Part shown: in pieces, positions 9,042-18,159 of the stretch
How positions within the stretch are numbered: position 1 is the stretch's first letter
How the letters are laid out: every line of letters begins with the position of its first letter
Assembly (NCBI RefSeq): GCF_027913035.1
Contig: NZ_CP115775.1
Location: 3,202,501-3,266,500 of the forward strand
DNA length: 64,000 bases
From: Paracoccus albus
Lineage (GTDB): Bacteria > Pseudomonadota > Alphaproteobacteria > Rhodobacterales > Rhodobacteraceae
Reading direction: 5' to 3'
Translations under genes and position numbers: made by a program
Notes under the pieces: generated by a model
Seen by the model: the letters and a program-made list of their open reading frames with translations, nothing else
Databases searched by the model: none
Told to the model about the DNA's origin: nothing

Positions 9042-10220
9042 ATGTCCGACTTCCCGCATGTTCTGCCGACCTATAACCGTGCGCCCATCACGTTTGAGCG
9101 TGGCGAAGGGGTCTGGGCCATTGCCCAGAACGGAACGCGCTATCTGGATCTGGGGGCGGGTATTGCGGTCAATGCGCTCGGCCACGCCAATCCCGATCTG
9201 GTCGGCGCACTGATCGAACAGGCGGGCAAGATCTGGCATGTCTCAAACCTCTACAATATCCCGCAGCAGGAAAAGCTGGCCGATCTGCTGGTCGAAAACA
9301 CCTTCGCGGATACGGTTTTTTTCACCAATTCCGGGACCGAGGCCGCAGAGCTGGCGATCAAGATGGCCCGCAAATACCACGACGAAAAGGGCGAGCCCGA
9401 GCGCGTGGAGATCCTGACATTTGAGGGCGCTTTTCACGGCCGCTCCACCGGTGCCATCGCGGCGGCCGGATCCCAAAAGATGGTCAAGGGCTTCGGCCCT
9501 CTGATGCCGGGCTTCCGTCAGCTTCCCTTCGGCGACACAGAGGCGTTGCGCACGGCCATTACCAACCGGACCTGCGCCGTGATGATAGAGCCTGTGCAGG
9601 GCGAAGGCGGTATCCGGCCCCTGCCTGATGAAGATCTGCGAGAGATCCGAAAGCTCTGTGATGATACCGGCACCCTGCTGATCCTTGACGAGGTTCAGTG
9701 CGGTATGGGCCGCACCGGTCGGCTGTTCGCGCATGAATTTGCGGGCATCGCGCCCGATATCATGATGGTCGCCAAGGGCATTGGCGGTGGCTTCCCCTTG
9801 GGCGCAGTGCTGGCCACGCAAAGCGCCGCAGCGGGCATGGTCGCGGGCACGCATGGTTCGACCTATGGCGGCAACCCGCTGGCCTGCGCGGTCGGCGTAC
9901 GCGTAATGGAAATCGTCGCCGAACCTGACTTCCTGGCCGAGGTCACGCGCAAAGGCGCGCTGATGCGCCAGAAGCTGGAGGGTCTGGTCGCCAGTCATCC
10001 CCGCGTTTTCGAAAGCGTGCGCGGGCAGGGCCTTATGCTGGGGCTGAAATGCAAGATTGCGCCCGGCGATCTTGTGCAGGCGGGATATAGCCAGCAGCTT
10101 CTGACCGTCGCGGCGGCGGATAATGTGGTGCGGCTTCTGCCGCCGCTCAACATCACCGACGAAGAAATCGCCGAAGCAGTTGATCGTCTGGACAAGGCGG
10201 CGGGATCGCTGAATGGCTGA
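9042..10220 (+). CDS. argD: Acetylornithine aminotransferase
   Basis: 392 residues, class III PLP aminotransferase. Visible motifs: 'FTNSGTEAAELAIKMARKYH', 'ILTFEGAFHGRSTGA', 'LLILDEVQCGMGRTG' (Asp of the PLP pocket) and the Schiff-base Lys in 'MMVAKGIGGGFPLGA' (about residue 244). It converts N-acetylglutamate semialdehyde to N-acetylornithine and in many bacteria also serves lysine synthesis. AAGGAG sits 8 nt before ATG. Overlaps the following GNAT gene by 8 bp, and argF follows, which supports ArgD over other class III enzymes. Confidence 0.94.
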   Translation: MSDFPHVLPTYNRAPITFERGEGVWAIAQNGTRYLDLGAGIAVNALGHANPDLVGALIEQAGKIWHVSNLYNIPQQEKLADLLVENTFADTVFFTNSGTEAAELAIKMARKYHDEKGEPERVEILTFEGAFHGRSTGAIAAAGSQKMVKGFGPLMPGFRQLPFGDTEALRTAITNRTCAVMIEPVQGEGGIRPLPDEDLREIRKLCDDTGTLLILDEVQCGMGRTGRLFAHEFAGIAPDIMMVAKGIGGGFPLGAVLATQSAAAGMVAGTHGSTYGGNPLACAVGVRVMEIVAEPDFLAEVTRKGALMRQKLEGLVASHPRVFESVRGQGLMLGLKCKIAPGDLVQAGYSQQLLTVAAADNVVRLLPPLNITDEEIAEAVDRLDKAAGSLNG

Positions 10221-10689
10221 GTATGATTTCCGCGCCGTCACGGGCAATGATCTGACCATGCTTTCGGGCTGGCTTGGCCAGTTACAGGTCAGCCGCTGGT
10301 GGCCGAACGGGCCGGACCAGATAAAGGGCATACGCGAACATATCGCCGATCCGTCAGTTTCGCCGATGATCGTCAGCCTAGATGACGAACCCATCGCATA
10401 TGTCCAGCACTACCGCGCACGCCGCTGGCCGGCACCGCAATTCGGCCATCTGCCGTATGACACCATTGCGCTCGACCTTTTCAGCGGGCCGAAAGGTTTC
10501 GGTCACGGCGGCGCGTGGCTGCGCCAGCTTGGCGACAGCCTGCTGGCGGATGTCTCGATGCTGGCCATCGACCCGACAACAGATAATGTCGCCGCCGTCC
10601 GCGCCTATCGCAAGGCAGGCTTTGACGGCGACGTCATCCGGCCCGATGCCGATGGCAAGCCTGTGCTGGTGATGACGCGCCGACGATAA
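10213..10689 (+). CDS. GNAT-family N-acetyltransferase
   Basis: 158 residues. The fold matches the AAC(6')-like/RimJ-type GNAT group: an opening '[17 protein letters not shown]', a central strand '[10 protein letters not shown]', and '[21 protein letters not shown]', the motif that closes the acetyl-CoA site. It lies between argD and argF, overlapping argD by 8 bp, so it is probably in the arginine operon, but the acceptor cannot be inferred. An aminoglycoside or siderophore-type acceptor is possible from resemblance alone. Confidence 0.82.
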   Translation: MAEYDFRAVTGNDLTMLSGWLGQLQVSRWWPNGPDQIKGIREHIADPSVSPMIVSLDDEPIAYVQHYRARRWPAPQFGHLPYDTIALDLFSGPKGFGHGGAWLRQLGDSLLADVSMLAIDPTTDNVAAVRAYRKAGFDGDVIRPDADGKPVLVMTRRR

Positions 10690-10698
10690 CGGGTCTTT

Positions 10699-10763
10699 GG
10701 TGCCGAAATACCTCGGGGGAGGTGCGCGGAACGCGCGCCGGGGGCAGCGCCCCCTTGACCCCG
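10699..10763. repeat. Dispersed hairpin repeat, copy 1
   Basis: The element begins GGTGCCGAAATACCTCGGGGG (split 10699-10719) and ends with a strong hairpin at 10740-10754, GGGGGC-AGC-GCCCCC. A second hairpin with 8-bp arms (GGTGCGCG/CGCGCGCC, one wobble) lies between. A second copy in opposite orientation is at 45654-45691; both share the GGTGCC-AAATACCTCGGGG block and a G-run/AGC/C-run hairpin. It fills the gap between the GNAT gene and argF. Confidence 0.7.
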
Positions 10764-10810
10764 GTTCAAGTTATGGGCTTGCTGGCCCGATCCAGCCGAA
10801 AGACAGACAG

Positions 10811-11737
10811 ATGAAGCACTTTCTTGATATTCACACCACGGATAAGGCCGAACTCAGATCCATCATCGACAATGCACGCGCGATGAAAACGGCCCGCAAT
10901 GGCCGGCCAAAGGGAACGCCGGATGACGACCAGCCGCTTGCCGGGCGCATGGTGGCGCTGATCTTTGAAAAGCCGTCGACCCGCACGCGTGTCAGCTTTG
11001 ACGTCGGCGTCCGCCAGCTGGGCGGTCAGACAATGGTTCTGTCCGGCAAGGAAATGCAGCTTGGCCATGGCGAAACGATTGCCGATACCGCGCGCGTTCT
11101 CAGCCGTTACGTCGATCTGATCATGATCCGCACCTTTGAAGAGGCGACGCTGCACGAAATGGCGGAATATGCGACGGTTCCGGTCATCAACGGGCTGACC
11201 AACCGCACCCATCCCTGCCAGATCATGGCCGATGTGCTGACATATGAGGAACATCGCGGTCCCATCGACGGCAAGAAAGTCGTCTGGTCGGGCGATGGAA
11301 ACAATGTCTGTGCATCCTTCCTTCACGCGGCGGGCCAGTTCGGCTTCGACTTCACCTTTACGGGCCCCCAAACCCTCGACCCAGAGCGTGAGTGGCTGGA
11401 CTTCGCGCGTCAGCAGGGCGTGAGCGCCGAGATTGAGCGGGATCCGAGCAAAGCCGTTGACGGTGCCGATCTGGTCGTGACTGACACATGGGTCAGTATG
11501 CACGATCCCGAATCCGCGAAAGAGCGTCGGCATAACCAGCTTCGCGGCTATCAGGTCAATGAAGAGCTTATGGCGAAGGCTAAGCCGGATGCCTTGTTCA
11601 TGCATTGCCTGCCTGCCCATCGCAATGATGAGGCGACGAGTGCGGTGATGGATGGCCCGCACTCTGTCATTTTCGATGAGGCCGAAAACCGGCTTCACGC
11701 GCAAAAGGCGATCATGCGGTGGTGCCTTGGCGTCTGA
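10811..11737 (+). CDS. argF: Ornithine carbamoyltransferase
   Basis: 308 residues from ATG '[16 protein letters not shown]'; the longer frame upstream is just the read-through of the hairpin repeat. All signature motifs are present: '[14 protein letters not shown]' (carbamoyl phosphate binding), '[12 protein letters not shown]', 'DTWVSMHD' and the catalytic '[11 protein letters not shown]'. It makes citrulline from ornithine and carbamoyl phosphate. Follows argD and the GNAT gene on the same strand. Ends 3 bp from the convergent DsbD-like gene, with no obvious terminator between. Confidence 0.96.
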   Translation: MKHFLDIHTTDKAELRSIIDNARAMKTARNGRPKGTPDDDQPLAGRMVALIFEKPSTRTRVSFDVGVRQLGGQTMVLSGKEMQLGHGETIADTARVLSRYVDLIMIRTFEEATLHEMAEYATVPVINGLTNRTHPCQIMADVLTYEEHRGPIDGKKVVWSGDGNNVCASFLHAAGQFGFDFTFTGPQTLDPEREWLDFARQQGVSAEIERDPSKAVDGADLVVTDTWVSMHDPESAKERRHNQLRGYQVNEELMAKAKPDALFMHCLPAHRNDEATSAVMDGPHSVIFDEAENRLHAQKAIMRWCLGV

Positions 11738-11740
11738 TGC

Positions 11741-12502
11741 CTAGCCTGCGGCGCAACCACGAAATTCGGTTGCGCCATCCTGCCCAAGCACGGTCAGGAC
11801 CACGGCAGCGGGATCGACCGGGAACGGCTTGCCGCCTGGCGCGACCAGATCGACCGTTACTTCGGAGCGCTCAGCGTTGAACTCTGGCGCTGACACCCAG
11901 ATATCCGGCGCGCCGCCATATTCGACGGCCAGTTCCGCGCCGGGTTCGGGTGTGCTTAGCGTGACGCTCATCCCGTCCTCGATCTCGCCAATCTCGCAGG
12001 CAGGCTTCCGGTTCACAAGCGCGGGCGCGGCATCCATGGCCGCCTGAATTGCGGGGTCGGGCACAGCGCCTGCTGCGGGCGCGAAAAGTTCCAGAGATGC
12101 GGGGATACAGATATTCTCACACAAGCCGAATGTGACATCGGCAGAAATGCCGATAGGCTCGCCGCCCTGCTCTGGCTCGACCGTGAAGGGCAGCACCAGA
12201 CGGTCATGGTATCCCAGCGTCCGAATGCCGTCCGACACGATCACCTCCGGCGCAGGCCAATGGAACGTCACCTTCCCGATATTGCTGCCCTTCCAGTCGA
12301 ATTCCGGCGGCAGGCCGGCATCACCGGGGCTGCGCCAATAGGTCTTCCACCCAGGCTCCAGCACCAGTTCCAGAGCGGCGGTCCTTTGCCCGTCCTCTGT
12401 CATCCATCCGGGCATCAGGCGGGCAGATTGCAAGCCTTGGGGAAGGTCTTGCGCGGCGGCGGGCAGGGCGGTGATCAAAATCAGGACAGGCAAGAGTTTC
12501 AT
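11741..12502 (-). CDS. Exported protein with DsbD-alpha-like (thiol:disulfide interchange) domain
   Basis: 253 residues with a signal peptide (1-17, ending LPAAA). The body is the periplasmic N-terminal domain family of DsbD/ScsB ('LEPGWKTYWRSPGDAGLPPEF' opening, then the cysteine pair in 'FGLCENICIP'). Two more cysteines lie at 'KPACEIGE' and near the C terminus ('FRGCAAG'). The membrane and thioredoxin domains of full DsbD are absent, so this is a free-standing alpha-like domain. It may accept electrons from a CcdA-type membrane protein, but none is encoded here. Confidence 0.8.
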   Translation of the reverse strand: MKLLPVLILITALPAAAQDLPQGLQSARLMPGWMTEDGQRTAALELVLEPGWKTYWRSPGDAGLPPEFDWKGSNIGKVTFHWPAPEVIVSDGIRTLGYHDRLVLPFTVEPEQGGEPIGISADVTFGLCENICIPASLELFAPAAGAVPDPAIQAAMDAAPALVNRKPACEIGEIEDGMSVTLSTPEPGAELAVEYGGAPDIWVSAPEFNAERSEVTVDLVAPGGKPFPVDPAAVVLTVLGQDGATEFRGCAAG

Positions 12503-12605
12503 GCCCCTCGTCTACCGCGCCAACGCCGCCTGCTGAAATCACCTTTTCGACAAGCCCTTGCCGAAACGCCGGCGAAGGCCGATCTTGAAGGCTAGGAGGT
12601 ACGCG

Positions 12606-13169
12606 ATGACCGATGAAAGCGACCTGACCGGCAAGATACTGATTGCCATGCCTGAAATGGGTGATCAGCGTTTCCAACGCTCTGTCGTGCTGATCTGCGC
12701 CCATTCGGAAGAAGGGGCGATGGGAATCATTCTGAACCAGCCGATGCGTGGTATGGTATTTCCCAAGCTGCTGGAGATGCTGGGGATTGAGGACAGCGGC
12801 GGAAATGCCGACCTGCCCGTTCGTACCGGCGGCCCGGTAGAGCCTGTGCGCGGCTTCGTTCTGCATCCGCACCATGAGGTCGACCCCGAAGGCTCTATGG
12901 ATGTCGGCAGCGGGCTGGCGCTGACAACCACTCGCGATATCCTGGTTGATCTGGCAGAGGGTCGCGGCCCGGCCAAGGCAATTCTGGCGCTTGGCTATTC
13001 CGGTTGGGGACCGGGGCAGTTGGACGATGAAATCCGGGCGAATGGATGGCTGATTGCCGATATGGACCCCGATTATGCCTTCGGTGAGCCCGATGCTGCC
13101 TGGATGCGGGCGCTTGGCTCGCTAGGTGTTGATCCGCTGTCGCTATCGGGTGCGGCGGGGCGCGCCTGA
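12606..13169 (+). CDS. YqgE/AlgH family protein
   Basis: 187 residues. Start set at the ATG 5 nt after AGGAGGT. The family landmarks are clear: 'GKILIAMPEMGDQRFQRSV', 'VLICAHSEEGAMGIILNQP', 'GGPVEPVRGFVLH' and 'ALGYSGWGPGQLDDEI'. The family is widespread and its biochemical function is not settled. Divergent from the DsbD-like gene and convergent with the Sua5 gene 20 bp away. Confidence 0.93.
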   Translation: MTDESDLTGKILIAMPEMGDQRFQRSVVLICAHSEEGAMGIILNQPMRGMVFPKLLEMLGIEDSGGNADLPVRTGGPVEPVRGFVLHPHHEVDPEGSMDVGSGLALTTTRDILVDLAEGRGPAKAILALGYSGWGPGQLDDEIRANGWLIADMDPDYAFGEPDAAWMRALGSLGVDPLSLSGAAGRA

Positions 13170-13189
13170 CGGTAACGCGAGCGGCGGCT

Positions 13190-14143
13190 CTAGCGCGGCG
13201 CGGCTGCCCTGCGCAGGCGGTCGTTTATGGCGCGGCCCAGACCGTTGGACGGCACAGCCGCGATGGCAATGGGTCTGCCGGTTTCGTCAGCTCGGTGAAG
13301 GGTGTCGAAAAGCTTCGCCGCGGCCTCGACCATATCACCCGTGGCGGACAGGGTGATGTCTCCGGTGACCGCACCGAAGCCGATCAGGAATTCACCGTCT
13401 TCAGCCGCCTTGGCGTTCAGCCTGACCGAAGCTTGCGGGGCGTAATGGCTGGACAACATGCCGGGCGCTGCCGGTCTGCTCGGGTCCATATTCGCGGCGG
13501 GCAGGGTCACTGCCTGCCCGAGACTGTCGGAAATCGCCTCGATAGGGATGCCGCCGGGGCGCAGCAGGACCGGGCGGCCCGCCTGCCAGCCGATGATCGT
13601 CGATTCGACACCCACTTCGCATGGTCCGGCATCAATCACGGCGGCGATCTTTCCATCCAGACCACCCATCACATGCGCCGCTGTGGTCGGGCTGATCCGG
13701 CCCGACAGATTCGCTGACGGGGCCGCGACAACCCCGCCAAATGCGTGCAGCAGATCCTGCGCAACCGGATGGGCGGGCACGCGTATCGCAATCGTATCCA
13801 GCCCCGCCGTCACGATTGACGCGATCCCCGATTCCGGCAGCAGCGGGACAACCAATGTCAACGCGCCCGGCCAGAATGTGGTGGCAAGTTGTTTTGCCTG
13901 ATTATTGAAAATTCCGATGGTTTCGGCCGTTGGCAGGTCCGGCGCGTGAACGATCAGAGGGTTAAAGCTTGGCCTGCCCTTGACCTCATAAATTCTTGCG
14001 ACAGCGTCCGCATTGCGGGCATTCGCAGCCAACCCGTAGACCGTTTCTGTCGGCATGGCGACCAGGTGGCCCTGCGCAAGCCTCATCGCTGCATAAGCCA
14101 GATGTTCAGCTTCGGGGGTGAGCAGGCGGGTTTCGACTTGCAT
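13190..14143 (-). CDS. L-threonylcarbamoyladenylate synthase (Sua5/YwlC type)
   Basis: 317 residues, the two-domain Sua5 length, so more than the short TsaC form. It makes threonylcarbamoyl-AMP for the t6A modification of tRNAs. The N-terminal catalytic domain shows 'MPTETVYGLAANA' and the substrate motif 'KGRPSFNPLIVH'; 'AAPSANLSGRISPTTA' follows. The C-terminal Sua5 domain covers about residues 215-317, starting near 'AAPGMLSSHYAP'. ATG at 14143 preferred over the TTG one codon upstream. Confidence 0.93.
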   Translation of the reverse strand: MQVETRLLTPEAEHLAYAAMRLAQGHLVAMPTETVYGLAANARNADAVARIYEVKGRPSFNPLIVHAPDLPTAETIGIFNNQAKQLATTFWPGALTLVVPLLPESGIASIVTAGLDTIAIRVPAHPVAQDLLHAFGGVVAAPSANLSGRISPTTAAHVMGGLDGKIAAVIDAGPCEVGVESTIIGWQAGRPVLLRPGGIPIEAISDSLGQAVTLPAANMDPSRPAAPGMLSSHYAPQASVRLNAKAAEDGEFLIGFGAVTGDITLSATGDMVEAAAKLFDTLHRADETGRPIAIAAVPSNGLGRAINDRLRRAAAPR

Positions 14144-14278
14144 CAAACTCTAAGACCGTCGTTACGCAGGGTTTTTCCGGACAGGGCTTGCTAGGCAATG
14201 CTGGCCCGGTAATCATGTCCTCAAGTCAACTTGAATAAACGCCGCAAGCCTTTCCGGCAAGACGGCGAGGGGGAGATC

Positions 14279-15967
14279 ATGCCGTATCGTGCGCCCGTGG
14301 ATCAGATTAAGTTCATTCTCGACAACGTAGTTCCATTCGACAAGGTCGCCGCGACGGACGACTTCGCGGAGGCCAGCGGCGACATGGTTGATGCCATCCT
14401 GACCGAAGCAGGCCGAATGGCCGCCGAAGTGCTGGCGCCGTTGAACGTGGCTGGCGACCAGAATCCGGCCCGGCTTGAAAACGGTGTGCTGCGCTCCTCG
14501 CCCGGCTTTGACAAGGGTTTTGCCGCAATTGCCGAGGGGGGCTGGATCGGTCTGTCTGCCGATCCCGAACATGGCGGCGCGGGCTTGCCGCAATCGCTGA
14601 ACATGTCGGTGGCGGAAATGATCGCCGGTGCTTGCCTGTCATTGCAGCTTAACCCGCTGCTGACGCAGGGCCAGATCGAGGCGTTGGAGCATCATGCGAC
14701 TGACGAGATGAAGGCGCTCTACCTGCCGAAACTGATTTCGGGAGAGTGGAACGGGACCATGAACCTGACCGAGCCCGGCGCCGGCTCGGATGTGGGGGCA
14801 CTGAAAACGAAGGCAGAGCCGAATGGCGACGGCAGCTATTCGATCACCGGGCAGAAGATCTTCATCACATGGGGCGACAGCGATGTGAATGAGAACACAT
14901 GTCACGCCGTTCTTGCGCGCCTGCCTGACGGGGTGAAGGGGACCAAGGGGATCAGCCTGTTCATGGTGCCGAAATTCCTGCCCGACGAAAACGGCAAGCC
15001 TGGACAGGCAAACAGCCTCAAGGTCGTTTCGCTTGAGCACAAGATGGGCATCCACGGCTCTCCGACCTGCGTGATGAGCTATGAGGGTGCGAAGGGCTGG
15101 CTGATCGGGAAAGAACATGGCGGGATGGCCGCGATGTTCACCATGATGAACGCAGCCCGTCTGGGTGTCGGTGTGCAGGGCGTTGGTGTTGCCGAGGCAG
15201 CGCTGCAAAAAGCCACCGAATACGCGGCAGAGCGCGAACAGTTCGGCCCGATCATCCGTCACGCCGATGTGCGTCGAATGCTGGCCGTGTCGCGGGCAGA
15301 GGTCTTTGCCGCCCGCGCGATCTGCCTGGCCTGCGCGACGGCACTTGATCTGGCCAATGCGACGGGCGAGGACGAATGGTCTGCCCGCGCGGCCCTGCTG
15401 ACGCCGATTGCAAAGGCCTATGGCACCGATGTCGGCTGCCGCGTTGCCGATGCGGGTGTGCAGGTTCACGGCGGTATGGGATATATTGAGGAGACCGGTG
15501 CCTCGCAATATCTGCGCGACGTTCGCATCACCCCGATCTATGAAGGCACCAACGGGATTCAGGCAATGGACCTCGTCGGTCGCAAGATGATGGATGGTGG
15601 TGCGGCGGCACAGGCTTTGCTGGATGAGATACAGGATGAGGCCCGCGGCCACAGCCAGACCTTCGGCGCGCGTGCCGAGGCTGTCTGGACAGCCGCGCAA
15701 ACCTTGTCCGAGGCGACGGCCAAACTGCTGGAAATGGATATGAACGACCGCAATGCCGGCGCGGTCCCCTATCTGTCGGCTTTCGCGCTTGTTCTTGGTG
15801 CGCATTATCACCTGAAGGCCGGTGCGGCTGGCGGTGAGGACGAAAAGGCACTCGCCCGGATCTTCATCGATCGCCTGCTGCCCCGACATGAGGCCGATCT
15901 GGCAGAGGTCATGGCAGGCGTGGCCGATCTGGAAGCTGTCAGCGACGCAGCGCTTGGCCTCGCGTGA
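14279..15967 (+). CDS. Acyl-CoA dehydrogenase (long FadE5/DmdC-like form)
   Basis: 562 residues. Start taken at ATG 'MPYRAPVDQIKFILDN', preceded by a GAGGGGGAG ribosome site. The protein has the ACAD core: 'NLTEPGAGSDVGALKT' (FAD/substrate), 'GQKIFITWGD', 'LGVGVQGVGVAEAALQ', and the catalytic-base Glu region 'PIYEGTNGIQAMDLVGRK'. The extra C-terminal helical part puts it in the group that includes 3-methylmercaptopropionyl-CoA dehydrogenase DmdC and broad-range FadE5-type enzymes; substrate cannot be settled from sequence. Translationally coupled (GTGA) with the metallo-hydrolase that follows. Confidence 0.92.
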   Translation: MPYRAPVDQIKFILDNVVPFDKVAATDDFAEASGDMVDAILTEAGRMAAEVLAPLNVAGDQNPARLENGVLRSSPGFDKGFAAIAEGGWIGLSADPEHGGAGLPQSLNMSVAEMIAGACLSLQLNPLLTQGQIEALEHHATDEMKALYLPKLISGEWNGTMNLTEPGAGSDVGALKTKAEPNGDGSYSITGQKIFITWGDSDVNENTCHAVLARLPDGVKGTKGISLFMVPKFLPDENGKPGQANSLKVVSLEHKMGIHGSPTCVMSYEGAKGWLIGKEHGGMAAMFTMMNAARLGVGVQGVGVAEAALQKATEYAAEREQFGPIIRHADVRRMLAVSRAEVFAARAICLACATALDLANATGEDEWSARAALLTPIAKAYGTDVGCRVADAGVQVHGGMGYIEETGASQYLRDVRITPIYEGTNGIQAMDLVGRKMMDGGAAAQALLDEIQDEARGHSQTFGARAEAVWTAAQTLSEATAKLLEMDMNDRNAGAVPYLSAFALVLGAHYHLKAGAAGGEDEKALARIFIDRLLPRHEADLAEVMAGVADLEAVSDAALGLA

Positions 15968-17001
15968 GCGCAGCTATCAGATACCCGTGGGAGACAGCAC
16001 CCACCAACGGTGAGGCGGTTCAGGTTGCCGAGGGCGTGCTTTGGATGCGCCTGCCGCTTCCAATGAAGCTGGACCATGTGAACGTTTATGCCTTTGAAGA
16101 CGGTGACGGTTGGACTTTGGTCGATACCGGCTTTGACAACGGCAAGGCCCGCGCAATCTGGCAGCTCTTGCTGGATGGTCCCTTGGCGGGCCGTCCGGTT
16201 AACCGGGTGATCGCGACCCACCATCACCCGGATCATCTGGGGCTGGCCGGCTGGTTCATGGATCACGGGGCCGCTTTCTGGACGACGCGCACCGCTTGGC
16301 TGATGGCCCGTATGCTGGTGATCGACGAACAACAGGCCCCGCCGCCAGAAAGCATCGCGTTCTGGCGGGCTGCCGGAATGCCGCCGGGCCTTCTGGCGCA
16401 GCGCGCGGCAGAGCGACCGTTCAATTTCGCTGATTGCGTTCACCCGATACCCGCAGGTTATCGGCGCATTGTCGAGGGTGAAATGCTGCATTTCGGTGGC
16501 CGCAGCTGGAAGGTCGCCATCGGCAATGGCCACGCGCCGGAACATGCGACCTTCTGGTCGATGGATGATGATCTGGTGATTGGCGGCGACCAGCTTTTGC
16601 CCGGCATCTCGCCCAATCTTGGGGTCTACCCGACCGAGCCAGAGGCGGACCCGGTGGGGGAATGGCTGGAAAGCTGCGGACGTTTCGCAAAGATGGCAGA
16701 GGACCGGCATCTGATTCTGCCAGGTCATAAACTGCCCTTCACCGGCCTACCCCTGCGTCTGGCGCAAATGCAGGAAAACCATGTGGCCGCGCTCGACCGA
16801 GTGGCAGCGGCTATGGCTGATTCTGCGATGACCGCGGTTGATTGCTTCCCGGTGCTGTTCAAACGTCCGATCGGAACAGGGGAATTCGGCCTCGCGCTTG
16901 TCGAATCGGTCGCACATATCAACAACCTTGCCAGAGCATGCAGGATCACACGCGCAGGCACGAATAATCACGGTGGCGTGCTGTGGCGCGCGGCGGCGTG
17001 A
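15964..17001 (+). CDS. MBL-fold metallo-hydrolase
   Basis: 345 residues, GTG start overlapping the acyl-CoA dehydrogenase stop. It carries the binuclear metal motif 'THHHPDHLGLAGWF' (HxHxDH), a later His in 'IGNGHAPEHATF', Asp in 'LVIGGDQLLPG' and His in 'LILPGHKLPF', the standard metallo-beta-lactamase fold set. The C-terminal part (about 260-345) resembles the small winged-helix extension of LACTB2-like hydrolases. Coupling to an acyl-CoA dehydrogenase suggests a thioester or acyl substrate, which is inference only. Confidence 0.9.
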   Translation: MSAAIRYPWETAPTNGEAVQVAEGVLWMRLPLPMKLDHVNVYAFEDGDGWTLVDTGFDNGKARAIWQLLLDGPLAGRPVNRVIATHHHPDHLGLAGWFMDHGAAFWTTRTAWLMARMLVIDEQQAPPPESIAFWRAAGMPPGLLAQRAAERPFNFADCVHPIPAGYRRIVEGEMLHFGGRSWKVAIGNGHAPEHATFWSMDDDLVIGGDQLLPGISPNLGVYPTEPEADPVGEWLESCGRFAKMAEDRHLILPGHKLPFTGLPLRLAQMQENHVAALDRVAAAMADSAMTAVDCFPVLFKRPIGTGEFGLALVESVAHINNLARACRITRAGTNNHGGVLWRAAA

Positions 17002-17057
17002 CAGGACCGCCGCGATAGGCTATGCAAACGCAAAACCGGCGTTTTGAGGGACAGGCC

Positions 17058-17207
17058 ATGGCAGATCATGAAGTGACAGAACACGAACACGGCACGATGG
17101 ACGTAAGCGACCATCAGAAGACCTTCGCGGCATTCATCCGTTTTTCGACCTGGGTCTGCATTCTTGCCGCAGTTGCCCTGGTCTTCATGGCACTGACGAA
17201 CGCCTGA
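17058..17207 (+). CDS. ctaH: aa3-type cytochrome c oxidase subunit IV
   Basis: 49 residues, the same length as the Paracoccus denitrificans subunit. The N terminus is cytosolic and charged ('MADHEVTEHEHGTMDVSDHQ'), followed by one membrane helix (about residues 22-46, 'FIRFSTWVCILAAVALVFMAL'-like). In P. denitrificans this single-helix subunit binds the core aa3 oxidase but is dispensable for proton pumping. Start at the ATG preceded by GGGACAGG; an upstream in-frame ATG lacks support. Stop overlaps the next ATG by 1 base. Confidence 0.93.
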   Translation: MADHEVTEHEHGTMDVSDHQKTFAAFIRFSTWVCILAAVALVFMALTNA

Positions 17208-17842
17208 TGTTTCGCCGCGTCCTGCTTGCACTGGCGCTGCCGCTGTTTCTTGCGGCCTGCGGCGCCGACAACAAATGGGCCAGCGACGAATCCGTTCGCG
17301 CGGCGCGTTACACCTCGAACGAGCAACCTTCGATCTCTCTGATCACGGTCATTGGTGTGGCCCGTGGCGAGGGCGGGCATTCCGCGCTGCTGATCAATGG
17401 CAGCCAGCAGGTCATCTTCGACCCGGCCGGCAGCTTTGAGCATCCGCGGGCGCCAGAGCGTCATGATGTTTTGTACGGGATCTCTCCGCAGATGCGGAAC
17501 GTCTATATCGACTATCACGCCCGCGACCTGCCGGGTGAGCGTTATTACGTCACTGTCGATACGGTCCCGGTCTCTCGCGAAGTTGCCGACACCGCGATTC
17601 GCGCGGCAGAGGGGAACGGGCCGGTGAACAAGGCTTTCTGTGTCTCTGGCGTGTCCAATGTCCTGCGCTCTACCCCCGGCTTTCAGGGTGCACCCGGCGG
17701 TTTCAGCCCGCTGCGTCTGCGGAACTGGTTCCTGACCGTTCCGGGCGTCAGCACGGCAGAGTATCGTGATGGCGACCCCCGGCTTGTCCACGGTGATCTT
17801 CTGAAGATGAGCGATGGCTCGCTTCGGACCTACGACAGGTAG
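17207..17842 (+). CDS. Lipoprotein with permuted papain-like (NlpC/P60-LRAT-type) features
   Basis: 211 residues with a lipoprotein signal (lipobox LAAC, Cys18). After it come 'GEGGHSALLING' (His58) and 'QVIFDPAGSF' (about 68-77), then 'GPVNKAFCVSGVSNVL' (Cys145). A conserved-looking His in a 'GxHSAL' strand followed far downstream by a Cys at a helix start is the order seen in circularly permuted papain-fold enzymes. This is inference from motif layout, not a known family assignment. The ATG overlaps the oxidase subunit IV stop codon, so they are co-translated. A membrane-anchored periplasmic hydrolase is one reading. Confidence 0.6.
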   Translation: MFRRVLLALALPLFLAACGADNKWASDESVRAARYTSNEQPSISLITVIGVARGEGGHSALLINGSQQVIFDPAGSFEHPRAPERHDVLYGISPQMRNVYIDYHARDLPGERYYVTVDTVPVSREVADTAIRAAEGNGPVNKAFCVSGVSNVLRSTPGFQGAPGGFSPLRLRNWFLTVPGVSTAEYRDGDPRLVHGDLLKMSDGSLRTYDR

Positions 17843-18159
17843 AGCCCCAAACTCAGCATGGCCGCCCCCGCAAGGATGGCGGCCAATGCGCTGCGCGTCA
17901 TCACACCGGCAACAACCGTTGCGCAAGCCGCGGCCAGCCGCGCCGGATCAGGCTGACCGTTTGCTGCATCCGGCCAAAGCACCAGCGGCGCCGCCAGTGC
18001 CGGAAGGACCGAAACCGCAGTATAGCGCAGGATGCGCAGCAGCCACGGCGGCATCGGCCGGTTCCCTATCGCGCCCAGAAAGCTGTAGCGCATGAAGAAG
18101 GTTCCGGCGCCGACAAGTGCGATGACCAGCCAGATCTGAAACGTGCTGTAGTTTATCAT
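17830..18159 (-). CDS. azlD: AzlD-family membrane protein (branched-chain amino acid exporter small subunit)
   Basis: 109 residues, almost all hydrophobic: about four membrane segments at 8-25, 38-60, 64-80 and 88-107. The AzlD pattern is visible in 'TFFMRYSFLGAIGNRPMPPWLLRILRYTAVSVLPAL'-type spacing (family mark: RxxF near the start of the second helix). AzlC and AzlD together export branched-chain amino acids. Its start overlaps the azlC stop by 4 bp, and its end overlaps the convergent lipoprotein gene by 13 bp. Confidence 0.88.
   Translation of the reverse strand: MINYSTFQIWLVIALVGAGTFFMRYSFLGAIGNRPMPPWLLRILRYTAVSVLPALAAPLVLWPDAANGQPDPARLAAACATVVAGVMTRSALAAILAGAAMLSLGLYLS

Noticed and set aside
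10745..10800. A tRNA-like 'ggttcaag' string before argF
   Set aside because: No acceptor stem, anticodon arm or CCA end can be built around it.
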